The notes beneath the pieces are model-generated. The model was given only the letters and a program-made list of their open reading frames with translations, searched no databases and was not told the DNA's origin. This document shows, in pieces, positions 38,026 through 50,637 of a DNA stretch of 64,000 bases. Location: the NCBI GenBank assembly GCA_002794735.1, contig NBAZ01000019.1, positions 310,001-374,000 of the forward strand, in the 5' to 3' direction. The translations under genes were made by a program, and so were the position numbers. How positions within the stretch are numbered: the first letter of the stretch is position 1; every line of letters starts with the position of its first letter. The stretch comes from Pyrrhoderma lamaoense (taxonomy: Eukaryota; Basidiomycota; Agaricomycetes; Hymenochaetales; Hymenochaetaceae).

Positions 38026-38926
38026 GTAAGCCTATTGGCTTTGCCTTATTCCCCTTTCTCTCTCTTTTATAATTATTTAATTATTTTCTTTCTTATTTTT
38101 ATTCCTTTTTCCACCCTGTTTTGTCGACCCTTTTTGTCAAGCTCCCAAATAACCCTCTTTGAGTGTATGTATAGAGTAAGGGAGACAAACAGAAAAAAGG
38201 GATGGAGATAGAAAGATGCGGCGGTAAGAGATTGAATGAGAGTTTGAGGTGAGTAAAACGTGATGTGATAGGCTCGGAATAGCACGGATAGATGAGCTGG
38301 CTGGCTTAGTGGCTGCCGCTTCAAGCTCTTTCTAGCCCGTGACATGGCTCCTAATTCACTACCACCACACCCACTTCCTCTCTTTTCAGTAATAAACTAT
38401 CCAATCAATCATAACAAAATGTGCTTGAAGAAAAATAACCAATATTCCTAAGTTTTTAAAAAGTATCCTGAGGGGGCTGGCCCTTATACAGTAAACAGGC
38501 AGAGGGATCAAGACTATACAAGGCAGGCGACTACGCAACGTCAAAAAACACAGGCAACAAGCAATACGTCACATCTCCTTCAATAAAACAACAAGAGAAC
38601 AGGAACAAGGAAGGCAATGCGAGGTCGGCGCGTGTACATCATTCAATCCCATTTGTCACAGTAACAGAAGCAGCAGCAAGGTGGGTGGCAAACAAAGAGA
38701 GCAAATTGCAGTAAAGTCGTGGTGAATAGTTCATCGTGAATGTAGTTGTGTATGTGTGTGTTTAGAATTGTATGTGGTATTATACAAATACGGCGGGAGA
38801 TCAGTTGATCGAGGTAACGCAAAGATTGAGAGATGAGACGAGTGTAAGAAATCATGAATAATGGTAAATAGCCCATTCTGCTGTTGTGGCTTATCTAGCA
38901 GTCCCACATATAGCACGACGGGAAGA
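38026..38926. other. Intergenic, no gene seen
   Basis: Upstream of the UBP gene and 3' flank of the small gene at 38.9 kb. It contains CT-rich stretches near 38030-38110 but no credible coding frame. Confidence 0.45.
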
Positions 38927-39430
38927 TCACCAGTATACAGAGCGCTCAATTACACGATGCCTCGAAGGTGCAGTGTATGACACCGTACGGCGGATACGGC
39001 GGACATTAGGGTACCTGTCAAATATCAATATCAGTCAACATAAGTGCATAAAAACGGACAACAATTGAAAGATAACATATAGAAATAAGGCCAAAGATGC
39101 CAGAGACATATGAAGATTGATAACAATGATGAACAATGAAAAACAGAGTAACTACTCACGTAGTTTTGAAGATTTCACCAGGTTCAAACTGGACTTCGAC
39201 GATTTGACGACCGGCATAGTCGATGCTCGAACCAATTACGAGCCCCTCCTTACGACCGTACATTCCGTGGTTAACAGCGACAATGTCACCAGGCTACAAA
39301 AACACATTAATGAGAAGAAGGAAAAAGAAATATTAAATCATAGAAGCAAATAATATAATCATGAGTACCACGTCATGGTAGTGAGCAAAAAGCCAATAAC
39401 ACCTACCAGGATATCATCATTGGCAGACAT
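38927..39430 (-). CDS. Small unassigned protein, 81 aa, three exons
   Basis: Too short for a simple ORF scan. Exons 39407-39430 (24 nt), 39160-39293 and 38927-39014 join with clean GT-AG introns and an intact frame. The product starts MSANDDILPGDIVAVNHGMY, continues GRKEGLVIGSSIDYAGR and QIVEVQFEPGEIFKT, and ends with a basic tail RIRRTVSYTAP and RVIERSVYW. The G-D-I-V-A-V...G...G-x-V-I-G pattern looks like a small SH3-like/KOW barrel, and the basic tail suggests nucleic-acid or ribosome binding; both are guesses. I do not recognise a family. That three exons splice into one frame is the evidence that it is real. Confidence 0.65.
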
Positions 39431-42045
39431 GTTTTTGGCAGCTTTTGTTGATCAGAGATGATAACGGTGGATGATATACGTCTACTTGCAAAGACTTGTC
39501 CTTGAGGAAGTGAGAGGGAAAAGGGGGATGAAGAAAAAAGACCCAAGGGAAGTAGAAGGTCGTTGGAATTTATAGTAGATTAGATTCTCTTGACCGGCCT
39601 CCCCCTACCCGCGTTTTTTTGTGTGCCATGAGGCCTCTCGCAAGTACGTATTAAAACCCTAATTTACCTTACAGCCGACGCAGTTCCTGTCCTCCAAAAT
39701 ACGACATCTTAATAATAAATAACATAAAGTTAACCACCCAGACATTTGAAGCTTCTTGATAAAATTAAAAGAAATAAATTAGAGTTTAAATCAGGTTTTT
39801 GTGGCCAGAAGGGTTGCATATACCCCGCCTTTTCAGGTTCCAGGTTCGGAGGAAGATCCTTCCGATTATGGTAGTTGTGAGAAGACAAATAAACAAGAAG
39901 CACATAAATATTTGGGTTCCCCTTCAATTTGGCTTAGCATTTTTTGGTGTACAAACGTATCCCCCTCCCCCTTGTGCATTGCAATCGGCTTCGGTAACTT
40001 TCTTCTTCCTTTATTATAATCATATCCTTATTACTGATTTCTAATATCTTCTCATCATCGGAATTTGATTGGTCGTAAAGATAATAATTCTACATACACA
40101 TCTGTTGTTTCCATTCCAAGGCGGGAACAAAATTGTACCTAACAAAAGACTTTAAATAAAGTGCGATATGAGTAGCACAATGTATAGAGCGTTGTGTTGT
40201 ACTGCAATAACGCATTCTCATGAACTATGCTATCAAGTAAGCTTTGTTCTGTAGTCAGTTACCAAAACGACGTTCTTCAAATCTTGTTGCAGCAACTCGA
40301 GGCCCGTTCTCGACTTTGCTGTTTTATCAACCATGACTACACATGTCATCCATAGATGCTTTATATAACCTACGTTGATGTCCTGAGAAATAAAGATATG
40401 AATTTGCTCGCAGTTCGTACCTTTCATTTCTCTGTTATTCGGGAGTAAGTTTGACACTACTACTCATGCCCGCAACACACGCATCAGCCAATTTAATTAT
40501 TAGTTCCCTTCAGCCACGGCCTATTTATCCTTCTGTAATCCCTTGACATGAAAGAGAAAAATAAGGATTATTATTCTGTTACCCTTCCCTGAGTTATTTT
40601 CATTTGTCTTTGTATTTACTAGTTCTCACATCTCCTTGTTTGCTATTTTAATCGGCTTGCTTGAGATATTTAAATTTGGTTCGATCTCCATAGTAATATG
40701 GACTTTTTTCTATCTATCTATCCCATGGAAATATCTTGAACATAGCATTACATCATCGTCAGCTCCGGGCTCCGGGATCAAAAACACATATGTAAAAATG
40801 GGTACCATAAGATAACCTTCAGGCTCAGGTATGGATTCTCCAGAGATTAAGGTTGGTGATTTAAGTTCATCCAGCTTTAAAGTCTTCTTCATTATATGGT
40901 ACTTATGCGAGATTAAATTATTCATGTCGTACTCTATAAAACAAACAGAGGCTTGTAATTTCGGTTGCAAGTCTGATTCAGAGGGTGTTGCTGTGAAAGT
41001 AATACCTCATTTGGAAGCTATCTTACATAACATTTCTATAAGTCTCCTCATAGTATAGTGATATAAGTCCTAGTAGATCATCAGAAATTGATTTAAGGGT
41101 TTCCTCCCTCCTTCGTTATCGATTCAATGCAAACCTACCTACCTACATCAATATCATGAACTGAACTCACGTCTGTGCTTCTCATTCATGGCCTGATGGA
41201 TACATGACAACCAGTCTAAGCCGCCTTTGAAGGGCATACTGACAGTTAACCTCGGAGTCTTGGAGTCGAAGATATCGTTAACGAGCATGTTATAGATTCC
41301 GCTTCTTAGTCTTCTCGTAAACTTCAAAGGAGAGTACCTGTCTATAGTGAGCTATATCGTTTGATATTTATACCCATTCGTCATTAGTATCCCTTTAATT
41401 ATACCTTCACGCTATTATGGAGTCTACTTTGGCTCCTTTCACTGAAGAAATGTCTTCTTGATATCCCTAGATAGTATGATATATCTGAGACACTGGCACT
41501 GGAAATATTAGCGTAGGCAATCAGCTCAATCGACTTCCCCTTTCGTTCCACAAGTCCGTGACATCGACATTAGGGTGTCAAATGTATTTGAAATCCCGTT
41601 ATCCCGCTGTTTTGCTCCATAGTAATCATTAACATTGCCGGATGGAAAGTGACATACAAAGAAGAGGGCTAGAAGTCAAGAGCTCTGATTTGTATTACAG
41701 CACCCTACACCTCTACCAATTCTTTGGCGGAAGGACATTAGTATTTCCATTTCACATATAGCATCTTATCTTCTAATTTTAAGCTAGTATACCAGACCCC
41801 AACAATAGCAGCGACGAAGACTTCGAACAATAGCGTGTAGGTATGATTATAAATACTCGTGGGTGAAATCATCATAAGTCATCGAATCATGATGTACTAC
41901 TAGTCAAGTAACCGAAAGCGGACAGCGCTCGAGTCACAATGTGGCGTTACGTGACAACTCGTGTTACCACAATAAATTGATCCGACGACGCGCTTCTATC
42001 ATCCTTCAACATAGGACCTCCCACCACCTTGTAGCTCCTAAGATA
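39431..42045. other. Gene-poor spacer; unassigned ORF fragment near 40.7-41.0
   Basis: Mostly AT-rich sequence. On the minus strand, 40710-40970 reads through a frame with GESIPEPEGYLMVPIFTYVF and IPEPGADDDVML, which has protein-like composition but no ATG-led complete gene that I can build and no family that I recognise. It might be a gene relic. The rest shows nothing. Confidence 0.3.
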
Positions 42046-44946
42046 ATGACTATTCCCGACGTTGAAGAGCGTCCAACACAAAAACCTCAGGCTGATGTTG
42101 TTGATGCACTCGGCTCGCCATCAAGTGGTCACTCGCGTTCGAGTCAACCAGGCCCCTCAACGGCATCGCGTCAGGAAGATGACGACGTTTTAGAACAGAC
42201 TGCGGGTGCTTCTACAAGTCCTGGTGTGCATTCAGATCAGAATGAAGAATCTGATAGACCTTCAAGCAGCCCACAGACGAAAAGCAAAGCTAATCTGCCC
42301 CTTCCTTCTTCGTCTCCAGGGCCTGTGACACCCTCAAACACAGAATCGGAAGAGGATACATCGGAAGCCGAAGAACAGTTCCATTATGAGATGAGAAGTA
42401 AAGTCCCGAGAGGCTCTCTAGACTACTTCTACTCGATCATACCACCACTCCGATATGGGTTAGATGTTGAGAAGATATCAGAAAGTCTTATTGAAAGTGG
42501 AGACCTTGTGAAGCATGAAGATACTTATATGTGGAGGGAACTCCAGCAAGAACCGGAGAAGAAAACGCGACCAGTAGTTGATGATGATGACTTTTATACA
42601 TACTCTAGAGAAGACGAAAATATAAGAGTCTATAATGAGCCTTTAAGGAACATTTTTGACGCGATTATTCGTGCTGCTCAACAAACGACGGATGTGACCC
42701 CAACCCTAAACATGGTTTGTAATGATGACCATAGACCTTGGTCAACTGAGAGAGGTCCTGCTAGGCCAGACGCGTGTCTAGTACCGCAGGTCTCAGAAGA
42801 ATCAATGGATGACAAGTTGCTCTGGTATAATATAGCAGTCCCATTTAAACTCAAGACTGCTCCTGGTCCTGAATATGTATTCAAGGTATGTTGTCAATAT
42901 ACACACTTATCTCCTTATAAGACTACACTATCGCTCACTGTTCTCTTAGAGTGTCCAGCGGATAGTTATCAATATGCAACAGTTAATGCGAGTTGATCCA
43001 ACTCGTCGTCACGTCTATGGGTTCAACATTGAATATAATCGTCTGAGGATGTGGATTGGGACACGGGCTATGCTCGTAGCTTCTAAAAGCTTTGATATGA
43101 GGACTGTGAGTGTGGCTATACGCAACCTTTGCATGTATATCGTTCCTGACATATATTTTCAAGGAATATAAAGTGCTTATCCGACTATTCCTCTCTTTAG
43201 CGTTTGCTAGTAAGGAAGAGCTAGGATGGGACACGACGATCAAAGCGAAGCTTGAAGCGGCGATCGTTTGTATGATATTGAAATTGACGGTGAGCACTAT
43301 TATACAAGTGATAGTGCGGCGATTTCTGCTGGGAAAGTCGACTATCTTGTTGGTTCCGGAACTAGGATATGGCGTGCCCGGAGAGGATCAAGAGAAGACG
43401 GAGAAATTGTAGTGATTAAAGACTTTTGGCAAAACGAGCGACGAAGGCCGGAAGATCAGGTTCATGGAATGATACTTGACAGTATCAGTGACCAGAGAAG
43501 AAAGAATTCTTTAGAAAGCATACGCTCAATGCATTGGCGTCAGAGAGGGTGAAGGTTGGTGGTGCTAATGATCATACGAAAGATACCATTCTCCGGGGTC
43601 AAAACCCAAACCTTGCAATGCCGCGCAGGGCTGTTTACGACACAAAGTATGCCATGGATAAGAGGTTCGATGCGCATATACCTGGAATGAGGTCGGAAGT
43701 GAACAAACAATACCGGATGTTTCTCGACGCACTAGAGGGCAACCAGCGTTTGGATTACCACCACCTATACCACTACAGGATTGTGTATAAAGAAGTTGCA
43801 TGGTCTTATATGAAGCTAAGAAATTTGAGAGATATGTATACCGTCTTAATTGATGTATTGAAAAGTGAGTGTTCCACGAAAACATGCGTATGTATCTGTA
43901 GTGACTGACAGGTTGATGATAGCCTTGCTGATTATGCACGAAGCCGGCTGGGTGCATAGAGATATTAGTGTCGGTAATATGTACTTGTACCAGGACCCGG
44001 AGACCGAAGAATTACGAGGTCTTCTCGGGGACTTCGAGTATGCCAGAGAAGTTGAGCACATAGAGGACGACGACAAGAAGATTGTGAGTATGTTCTCTGA
44101 TCCATTTTTACCTCCTCTAATGGTGCTATGCCTTTTTCATTAGGGAACGCCAGAGTTCATGCCGACCGAGTTGCTTCAGGGACATTTCCTTTTCAAACCC
44201 CAGCGTATCCCGAGTATGGAGGAAATCAGGGATATGATAGAGCAACGAAGAGTACGACACAGAAAGGCAGAGGAAGCAAAGGAAAAAGGTTTCTTAGAAT
44301 TGCTAGTGGATGAAGAGGAAGAAGCAAGGAAAAAGGAACCAAAAATTGATTTAAGCTACAATCACCTACATGATCTGGAATCGTTCTGGTGGGTTGCCGT
44401 ATGGACTGCGCTCATTTATATGAACACGGCTACTCCAGAGGAAGAGGTATCCAGAGAAAAATTGATCAACCAGAAGACTTCTTACTACGAGCTCTTTCCC
44501 GGTGATCCAAGTGAGAGTAAACGGTACACGGTTTTTACATGTGAACACCCTTTCGAGATTGTCAGTTATCGTATACCGTCTTCCTTTAGGGCGCTTAGGC
44601 GGTTTGTCATTGTCACTCGCTTTTATTTGATTAAAGCGTACGAGGAAGCGGAGAAGAAGATCACAGGCCCCATTCGACTTTCTACTACCGGCACCGATGA
44701 AATCATCCATGATCAGATTTTAGGGCTGTTTGATTTAGAATTTGAAGATATCGAAGTTATTTCCATCTTCAGATGGGAAGAGAACTCGAAGAAAACGACG
44801 AGTAAGAGACAGCTTGAAGAGGAGGAAGAAGGAGAAGAGTCTTCACAGGAAAAGAAAAAGGCTAGGTATGTTAATCGAAAAGTTCTCTTTTCCTCGGGTT
44901 TGATTCTAACTTCACTTTTGTTTTCCCGTCTACTAGAGTGGAGTGA
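42046..44946 (+). CDS. Fungal-type protein kinase FunK1, copy 1
   Basis: FunK1 kinases are a fungal-specific, divergent kinase family expanded in Agaricomycetes; targets are unknown. The first ATG is at 42046 (MTIPDVEERPTQ). A Ser/Pro/Glu-rich leader is followed by the N-terminal block GSLDYFYSIIPPLRYGLDVE and KHEDTYMWRELQ. Then come GTRIWRARRGSREDGEIVVI with lysine in IKDFW, the catalytic loop VHRDISVGNMYL, the DFG-like GDFEYA, TPEFMPTELLQG, and the C-lobe hallmark YNHLHDLESFWWVAVWTAL. The tail is Lys/Glu-rich; a final intron leaves exon VE-stop, ending at 44946. The frame breaks near 43255-43262 and 43504-43511, where copy 2 shows the intact sequence; one base restores each. It may therefore be functional. 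Confidence 0.85.
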
Positions 44947-46260
44947 GTTGATTTGTTAGAAGAACGCCCCAATGGGACGTACGTTGACATTCATGATCAT
45001 GATAATGGAAATATGAATATGAACACTTTATTTGTTTTGGCTTTCCTTCGACCTTCTCACTACTTACTTTTTTCGCCATGCCGACTGTACGCTCACACAG
45101 TTTAAAGTTGCTTGTATGCATTTGTAACCATTCTATCCAATTCTTGCACCTTATCGTGACCAAGGACATAACCATATGTGTTTCCCATTCATCTCTTCTA
45201 TGCATTCCTATGTTGTAGCAAAACGGACTTTTTGTTTTCATACATAAATTATGTAGTGACTTGAAGCCTTTATCATTTCTAAACCACAATTTTCGCAATA
45301 TAACTATAGTTACTTATTATATCATGTAGAGATATCAGAGGCAATAGACCATATGTGGGTATTGGCCGAAGTGTATGACTCGGAGTAATAACTTCCATTA
45401 TGATCTGTATTAGCATTTTCGGCCGCTTACCTCATTGTAAACGAGAAGAGTACCGTCGTGTTGTTGATATTTTTAGACACAAGTAATAAACGGTCAGTCC
45501 TTTGATACTTGCGGTTCCTTTGATCCATGAGAGAGACTTTGTGTGTATGTTGGATATTTCTGAACGAGATCCACGTCTGTGTACTAAGAACAACGGCACT
45601 AAGGGTACTATCTATGTTTATTGTTGGGGAGCATATCTCAAAGATATCCTTCCCCATATAGTGATTGGGGAAGGGAGAATCCCGCTTTCTTATTGTGCCT
45701 TGTCCATGTGTCCTACCATAGTATCGCCTAGTTGTAAGTCTATTATACTTTATACTATCAGTATCCCACATACATCTTTTACGATCCATACGCTTTCTAT
45801 GAGTCCGATTGAAATTAGAGAAGTATTCGTACTGCTCTTAAGAAAGTGTCTAGCGGAGTGCTTAATTATCGGCACATTGTTAACTACTACTATCTCGACG
45901 TGAAGATGCTTATGGCTTCATTATTTGTGATTTCCTTTACATCAATATTTTCCGATAATGATCTCATTCTCAACTAATAATCCGACCTTTGTTATTTTTC
46001 TTTTTTTATAGCTACCTTATACATTTCGTGACTAATCATCGACATATAGCTGAGGATCTACTTCAATAAGAAGCTCAAATAAAGCGAGTAGGTAAAAATA
46101 CAATTAAATCTGATGTGATCCAATCACAAAGAGTGCTGTGTCTTTTTGTGACACTGTGTGACATGGCGCGTTTTATCTTAAATTGCTTCCGAGTTTACGC
46201 GCTTTCCCCCTTCTTTTATAACTCCAACCACTTTGAACCCTCCCACCCCCCTCTCTCAAG
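44947..46260. other. Spacer between the two FunK1 genes
   Basis: About 1.3 kb with no credible coding frame. It carries the FunK1-2 promoter at its right end. Confidence 0.45.
46155..46201 (+). promoter_or_regulatory. FunK1-2 promoter element resembling that of CDC7
   Basis: TGTGTGACATGGCGCG at 46155-46170 and GTTTACGCG at 46193-46201 lie 106 and 68 bp before the ATG. The CDC7 promoter has TGTGTGACATTGCGCG and GTTTACGCG in the same order, 90 and 60 bp before its ATG. Confidence 0.4.
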
Positions 46261-49122
46261 ATGCTTAAGGACTCGAAAGCTGAGGAAGAGTCAACACAAA
46301 CTTCCGTTAACATGATTGACTCGTCCCCATATGGACTCTCACAATTGAGCCCACCAAATTCCTCGTTGGCACCGTCTATGAAAGATGACGGTTCACAAGC
46401 TACGGATACTGCAACAAAAGATCAATCGGATCGGTGTGAGAGCTATGATGATTATCAAAGCGAAACTGACTCGGAGGCGGAAGAAAATATCGAATCACCT
46501 CGCGCTTCGCCTTCTATACGTCAGTGCGAATCACGTTCACCATCAATCGGAGCGTCTAGTACACAAGAAACAGAGGATGATCGAAGTAGTCTATCATCTG
46601 AAGGAGATACTATCGAGGATATCAGATACTATGACCCTGATGATATCAACCCAGTTGAAGCGTTATACGAACAGTTCTTAGGCGATATTGAAAAGAGAGT
46701 ACCTTTGGGCTCTCATGATTACTTCTCATCTATCATGCCCCCTCTCCGGCATGGATTAGATGTTGAGAAGATAGTGGAGTGTCTGATAGAGAGTGGGGAG
46801 CTTATAAAGCACGAAGATACTTATATATGGAAAGAATTTCAGCAAGACCCGAAAAAGCAGCGAGAAAGAATATATGAATACGATGAAGACCCTATAGTAT
46901 GTAACAAGCCGATTAAAAACATTTTTGATGCAATTATCCGTGCTGCTCGAGAGATGACGGATGCAAATCCGACTCTAGATCTGATTAATGATGGTCCTCA
47001 TATGCCTTGGTCAGTAAGGCCAGATACGATAAGACCTGACTCAAATCTAGTACTACGAGACTCGGAAGAATCATTAGATGATAGGATACTTTTATACAAT
47101 ATAGCTGTTCCATTCGAGCTCAGGACAGGACCTCCTAACTATATATTTTTAGTATGTTGCCTATTATCACCTACAACAAGCTCTTATTCACTGTTTTTCT
47201 CAGAATGCCCAGCATACAATCCATAACATGCAACGTATAATGGCGGTTGATCCATGCCGTCGTTATGTTTATGGTATAGATATTGAGGATGCATATCTAC
47301 GGCTCTGGATGGCGTCACGGACTATGATTGTGGCTCAATGTGAACTTGAGATCCGAGTAGTAAGCCTTGTATTGTAACTCTTGATTAATAAACCATTCCT
47401 AACATATATTTTATAGCAATATAAGGAGCTTATACGAATGTTCCTCTCTCTCGCATATGCTACCAAGGAGGAATTGGGATGGGATACGACAATAAAAGCG
47501 AAGCTTAAAGGCGGTGATCGGTTGTATGACATCAAAATTGATGGTGAGCACTACTATACAAGTGATAGTGAGTTGATTTTTGGGGGAAGGTGAAAAGACT
47601 CTTGGGCCAGGAACTCGGATATGGAGTGCTCGGAGAGGTTCAAGAGAGGATGGAGAAATTGTTGTGGTGAAAGACTTTTGGCGTAATGACGAACAGGAGA
47701 CGGAGGATAAAATTTACGAGACTATTACTGATGGTATTAGTGATCCGGACAAGAGGGCGTACTTCAAGGGTCACACAATCAATATTATAGCATCAGAGAG
47801 GGTGAAAGCCTGTGGTACTGAGGACCACACAAGGGACACTATTCTCCGAGGACGATCTCCTGATATTTCAATACCGTGCAAGAATCCTTTCTTTTTCTAT
47901 GAGGATTTTCCAGGAGTAGAGCTATCAGCTTACATCTAATGAGGAATGCAGTACATCAGCAATATCATGGCTTTCTTGATGTACTAGATCAAAACCAACA
48001 GACAGTATATCAAAACCAATTCCACCATAGAATCGTGTATAAAGAGCTTGCCATCCGTATGGTGAACTGGGTCATATGGAGGACAAGTATACTGTTTTAA
48101 TTGATGTATTGAAAAGTGAGTTATTTATCAGGAATTGTGCATATATTTTAGTATCTGACGGCATGACGATAGCCTTGCTGATCATGCATGAGGCTGGATA
48201 TGTACATAGAGATATAGGTATTGGAAATATATATCTATACTTCAATCCAGTGACTATGGAGAGACGAGGACTTATCGGAGACTTTGAATTTGCGAAGAAG
48301 ATCGGATCGGGAGAGCAGAAAGACGAAAAGATTGTGTGTAATTCTCCCTTATTGCTCTACTTTTTGTTTCTTCTGACCTATATCAAAAGGGGACCCTCAA
48401 TTCATGGCAACTGAGGTGTCGACAGGAATTTACTTATATAGATCCAAAAAAAACAACCAAAGACATTTAAGACATTGGAAGAGAAAATTGAACGGGCCAT
48501 AAGAAAAATGAAGGAATACGAGTCTAGAAGTGATGAGGAAGTTTCAAGATGCAGTTTCCGCCATAACCACCTGCATGATTTAGAATCATTGTGGTGGGTA
48601 GTGGTATGGACTGCTTTCACTCACGAGAATGCATCTACCCTGAAGGATGAATCTACAGCGATCGATATTTCCAAGCAGTTTGAAATTTACTATCGATTAT
48701 TCCCCGGTGACTCAAATACATATTATCGAGCATCGTATTTGAACGTCAGGATACATTTGAAACATACAATTATGCGACACCTCACTCCTTTAATAGGCTG
48801 AGATTAGCTATTATTATCTTCCGACTAAGGTTGATCAGAGCTTATCGTGAGGCTGAAGAGAATATTACAGGTCCTATTCGACTTTCAACCAGTGGTGCAA
48901 AAGTCATTCATGAGGAAATTGTTGAAATATTACTTGATAAGGGATTCGACGACGTCGAGCTCATATCTATTTTTAACATACCAGAGAGGAGCAACAAAAG
49001 ACAAGCGGATGAAGATACAGACTCGTGTTCGCAGGATAGGAAGAAGGCTAGGTGTGTCTATTGGTTTCCTTCTCTTTTCCTTATTCGGATCTTATGACTG
49101 ACTTCCCGCTAGATTGGATTGA
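46261..49122 (+). CDS. Fungal-type protein kinase FunK1, copy 2
   Basis: Tandem paralog of the gene at 42-45 kb with the same order of blocks and the same last intron. Start ATG 46261 (MLKDSKAEEESTQ). It shows GSHDYFSSIMPPLRHGLDVE, KHEDTYIWKEFQQ, GTRIWSARRGSREDGEIVVV with lysine in VKDFW, the catalytic loop VHRDIGIGNIYL, GDFEFA, and NHLHDLESLWWVVVWTA. The end is a final exon LD-stop at 49122. In the catalytic loop the serine after HRDI in copy 1 is glycine here. Frame breaks lie near 47577-47586 (a T5G5 stretch), 47936-47942 and 48063-48066; aligning with copy 1 shows one base missing at each of the last two. It is either a gene with sequencing errors or a decaying copy. Confidence 0.78.
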
Positions 49123-49786
49123 TCTGTGTAGATGGATGTCTTGCCAATTTTTGATGTAATGAGTTCGTCTACTGAGTTAGATCACAATCTACTAGAAGAT
49201 CGATCCATGGGGATGTACGCGGCATTCACGATCATGTTAGTGGATAATAGTAAATGTATATGTATACCTTGTTTATTTGTTTGTCTTTCTCAACCTCTCA
49301 CTATATTTAACAAGATCACCGTGCAATTACACGATTATGTAATGACTTGAAGCTTATCCATAGCTCTAAGCTTATCTAGAGTATCTGCAATTCAATAACA
49401 TGTATATTAACCTATTGAAGTCACATATGATTATCAGAGGAAGCATGTGCGGCATGGTGTATCAAACTGATGGATGTGTTTGACTTCGAACAAGAATCTT
49501 GATTTAGTAGGTCTACATTGTCTCCCTTCAAAAACTCGGCTCGTTACACGATATAAACGTCGTCATCAATGAACTAATAAACACAAGTATCAAATGAATG
49601 ATCTCTTGAGACCCGTAGTCACTATTAAACCGTGAAAACATCATCTCTTTAGGGAATTAATAGCATTATATATGTATAATTATCAAAGAAAGTACGAGCA
49701 TTCTTCAGTTTTCTTTTCCAAGACCTGAAATCGAAACATTACAAAACCATCTTATTCCTCAACGAGAGGCTCCTAGTAAGCGCAAG

Positions 49787-49972
49787 TCATAATTTCGCAT
49801 TAATTGCGTCCATGAAATCCTGCGCCTTCTTACTCTTTACAACATCTATGCTTCTCGGGTAAGTACAGCCGGGTATAACAAAGGACGCAGATGGGCTCTG
49901 CTGGAAATGCTTACTTAGAACTGCTTGGATAAGTAATGTCAATCGCAATCCCTGATTGACATTAGTAAACAC
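49787..49972 (-). CDS. Unassigned small ORF, possible last exon
   Basis: Sixty-one codons from an ATG, with SPSASFVIPGCTYPRSIDVV then FMDAINAKL. Composition is protein-like, but I recognise no family and found no convincing upstream exon. It could be the 3' exon of a decayed gene in the FunK1 region. Confidence 0.25.
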   Translation of the reverse strand: MFTNVNQGLRLTLLIQAVLSKHFQQSPSASFVIPGCTYPRSIDVVKSKKAQDFMDAINAKL

Positions 49973-50535
49973 ATAAACCAGGTCCTTGACGTTATTTTAA
50001 ATTAATGATACTAGACCGCGATTTCATCTTTGAAATTCATGTCAACAAGACCAAAAGCTTGTGATATTTTGGTACCCTACCTACTGTCGCGACATTCCAA
50101 ACTCAATAATTCTAATAATGCATCCCTCCCACACTTGATGATGTTCTCACACATGTAAGCCTCTATTCTCGACACTTCATCAATCAGATTAAAGCCAAAG
50201 CCAGTCCACCGCTTGTATTCACTCCCGGGGACTGACGTCGTATCAGCTCAGACATTTTAATGTGTAGCTCTAGTGTCTTCATGGTCTCTACAATTTCATA
50301 TGTTCTTACTATTGTACGAGAAGAAGTAAATATCGTAGAATGCCAAGAATTAAGTTGAGCAAGTAAACTTTACTAATGAGTAGATAGCTTGGATTCAAAT
50401 GAAGTCCGGGAAATAATGCAGTGATAGAACCGTTATCATGTCTGTATCATTATTGATGGCTGATGTCTTGAAGTTTCAAGACCCGGCGAAGAGTATGCAA
50501 GCAGTTAATATTCTCTTCCTTCGTGTTAGGTTGTA

Positions 50536-50637
50536 ATGACCACGGAGGGTCCAGGATACGTTGAGCGTGGTTTCTACTACAATTATCTACATGACCTAGA
50601 ATCATTGTGGCGGATATTCGTATGAACTGCCTCGTAG
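50536..50637 (+). pseudogene. FunK1 relic fragment
   Basis: This short stretch encodes YNYLHDLESLWRIFV, then a stop, then TAS and another stop. It matches the C-lobe block of the FunK1 genes, and is closest to the copy at 63.8 kb, which reads HNYLHDLESLWWIIVWTAF. The second conserved Trp is now Arg (TGG to CGG) and the third is a stop (TGG to TGA). No other FunK1 segment is visible around it, so it is a fragment of a lost copy. Confidence 0.8.

Noticed and set aside
41941..42045. Extra N-terminus of FunK1-1 from 41941
   Set aside because: That frame starts with GTG; the first ATG in frame is 42046.
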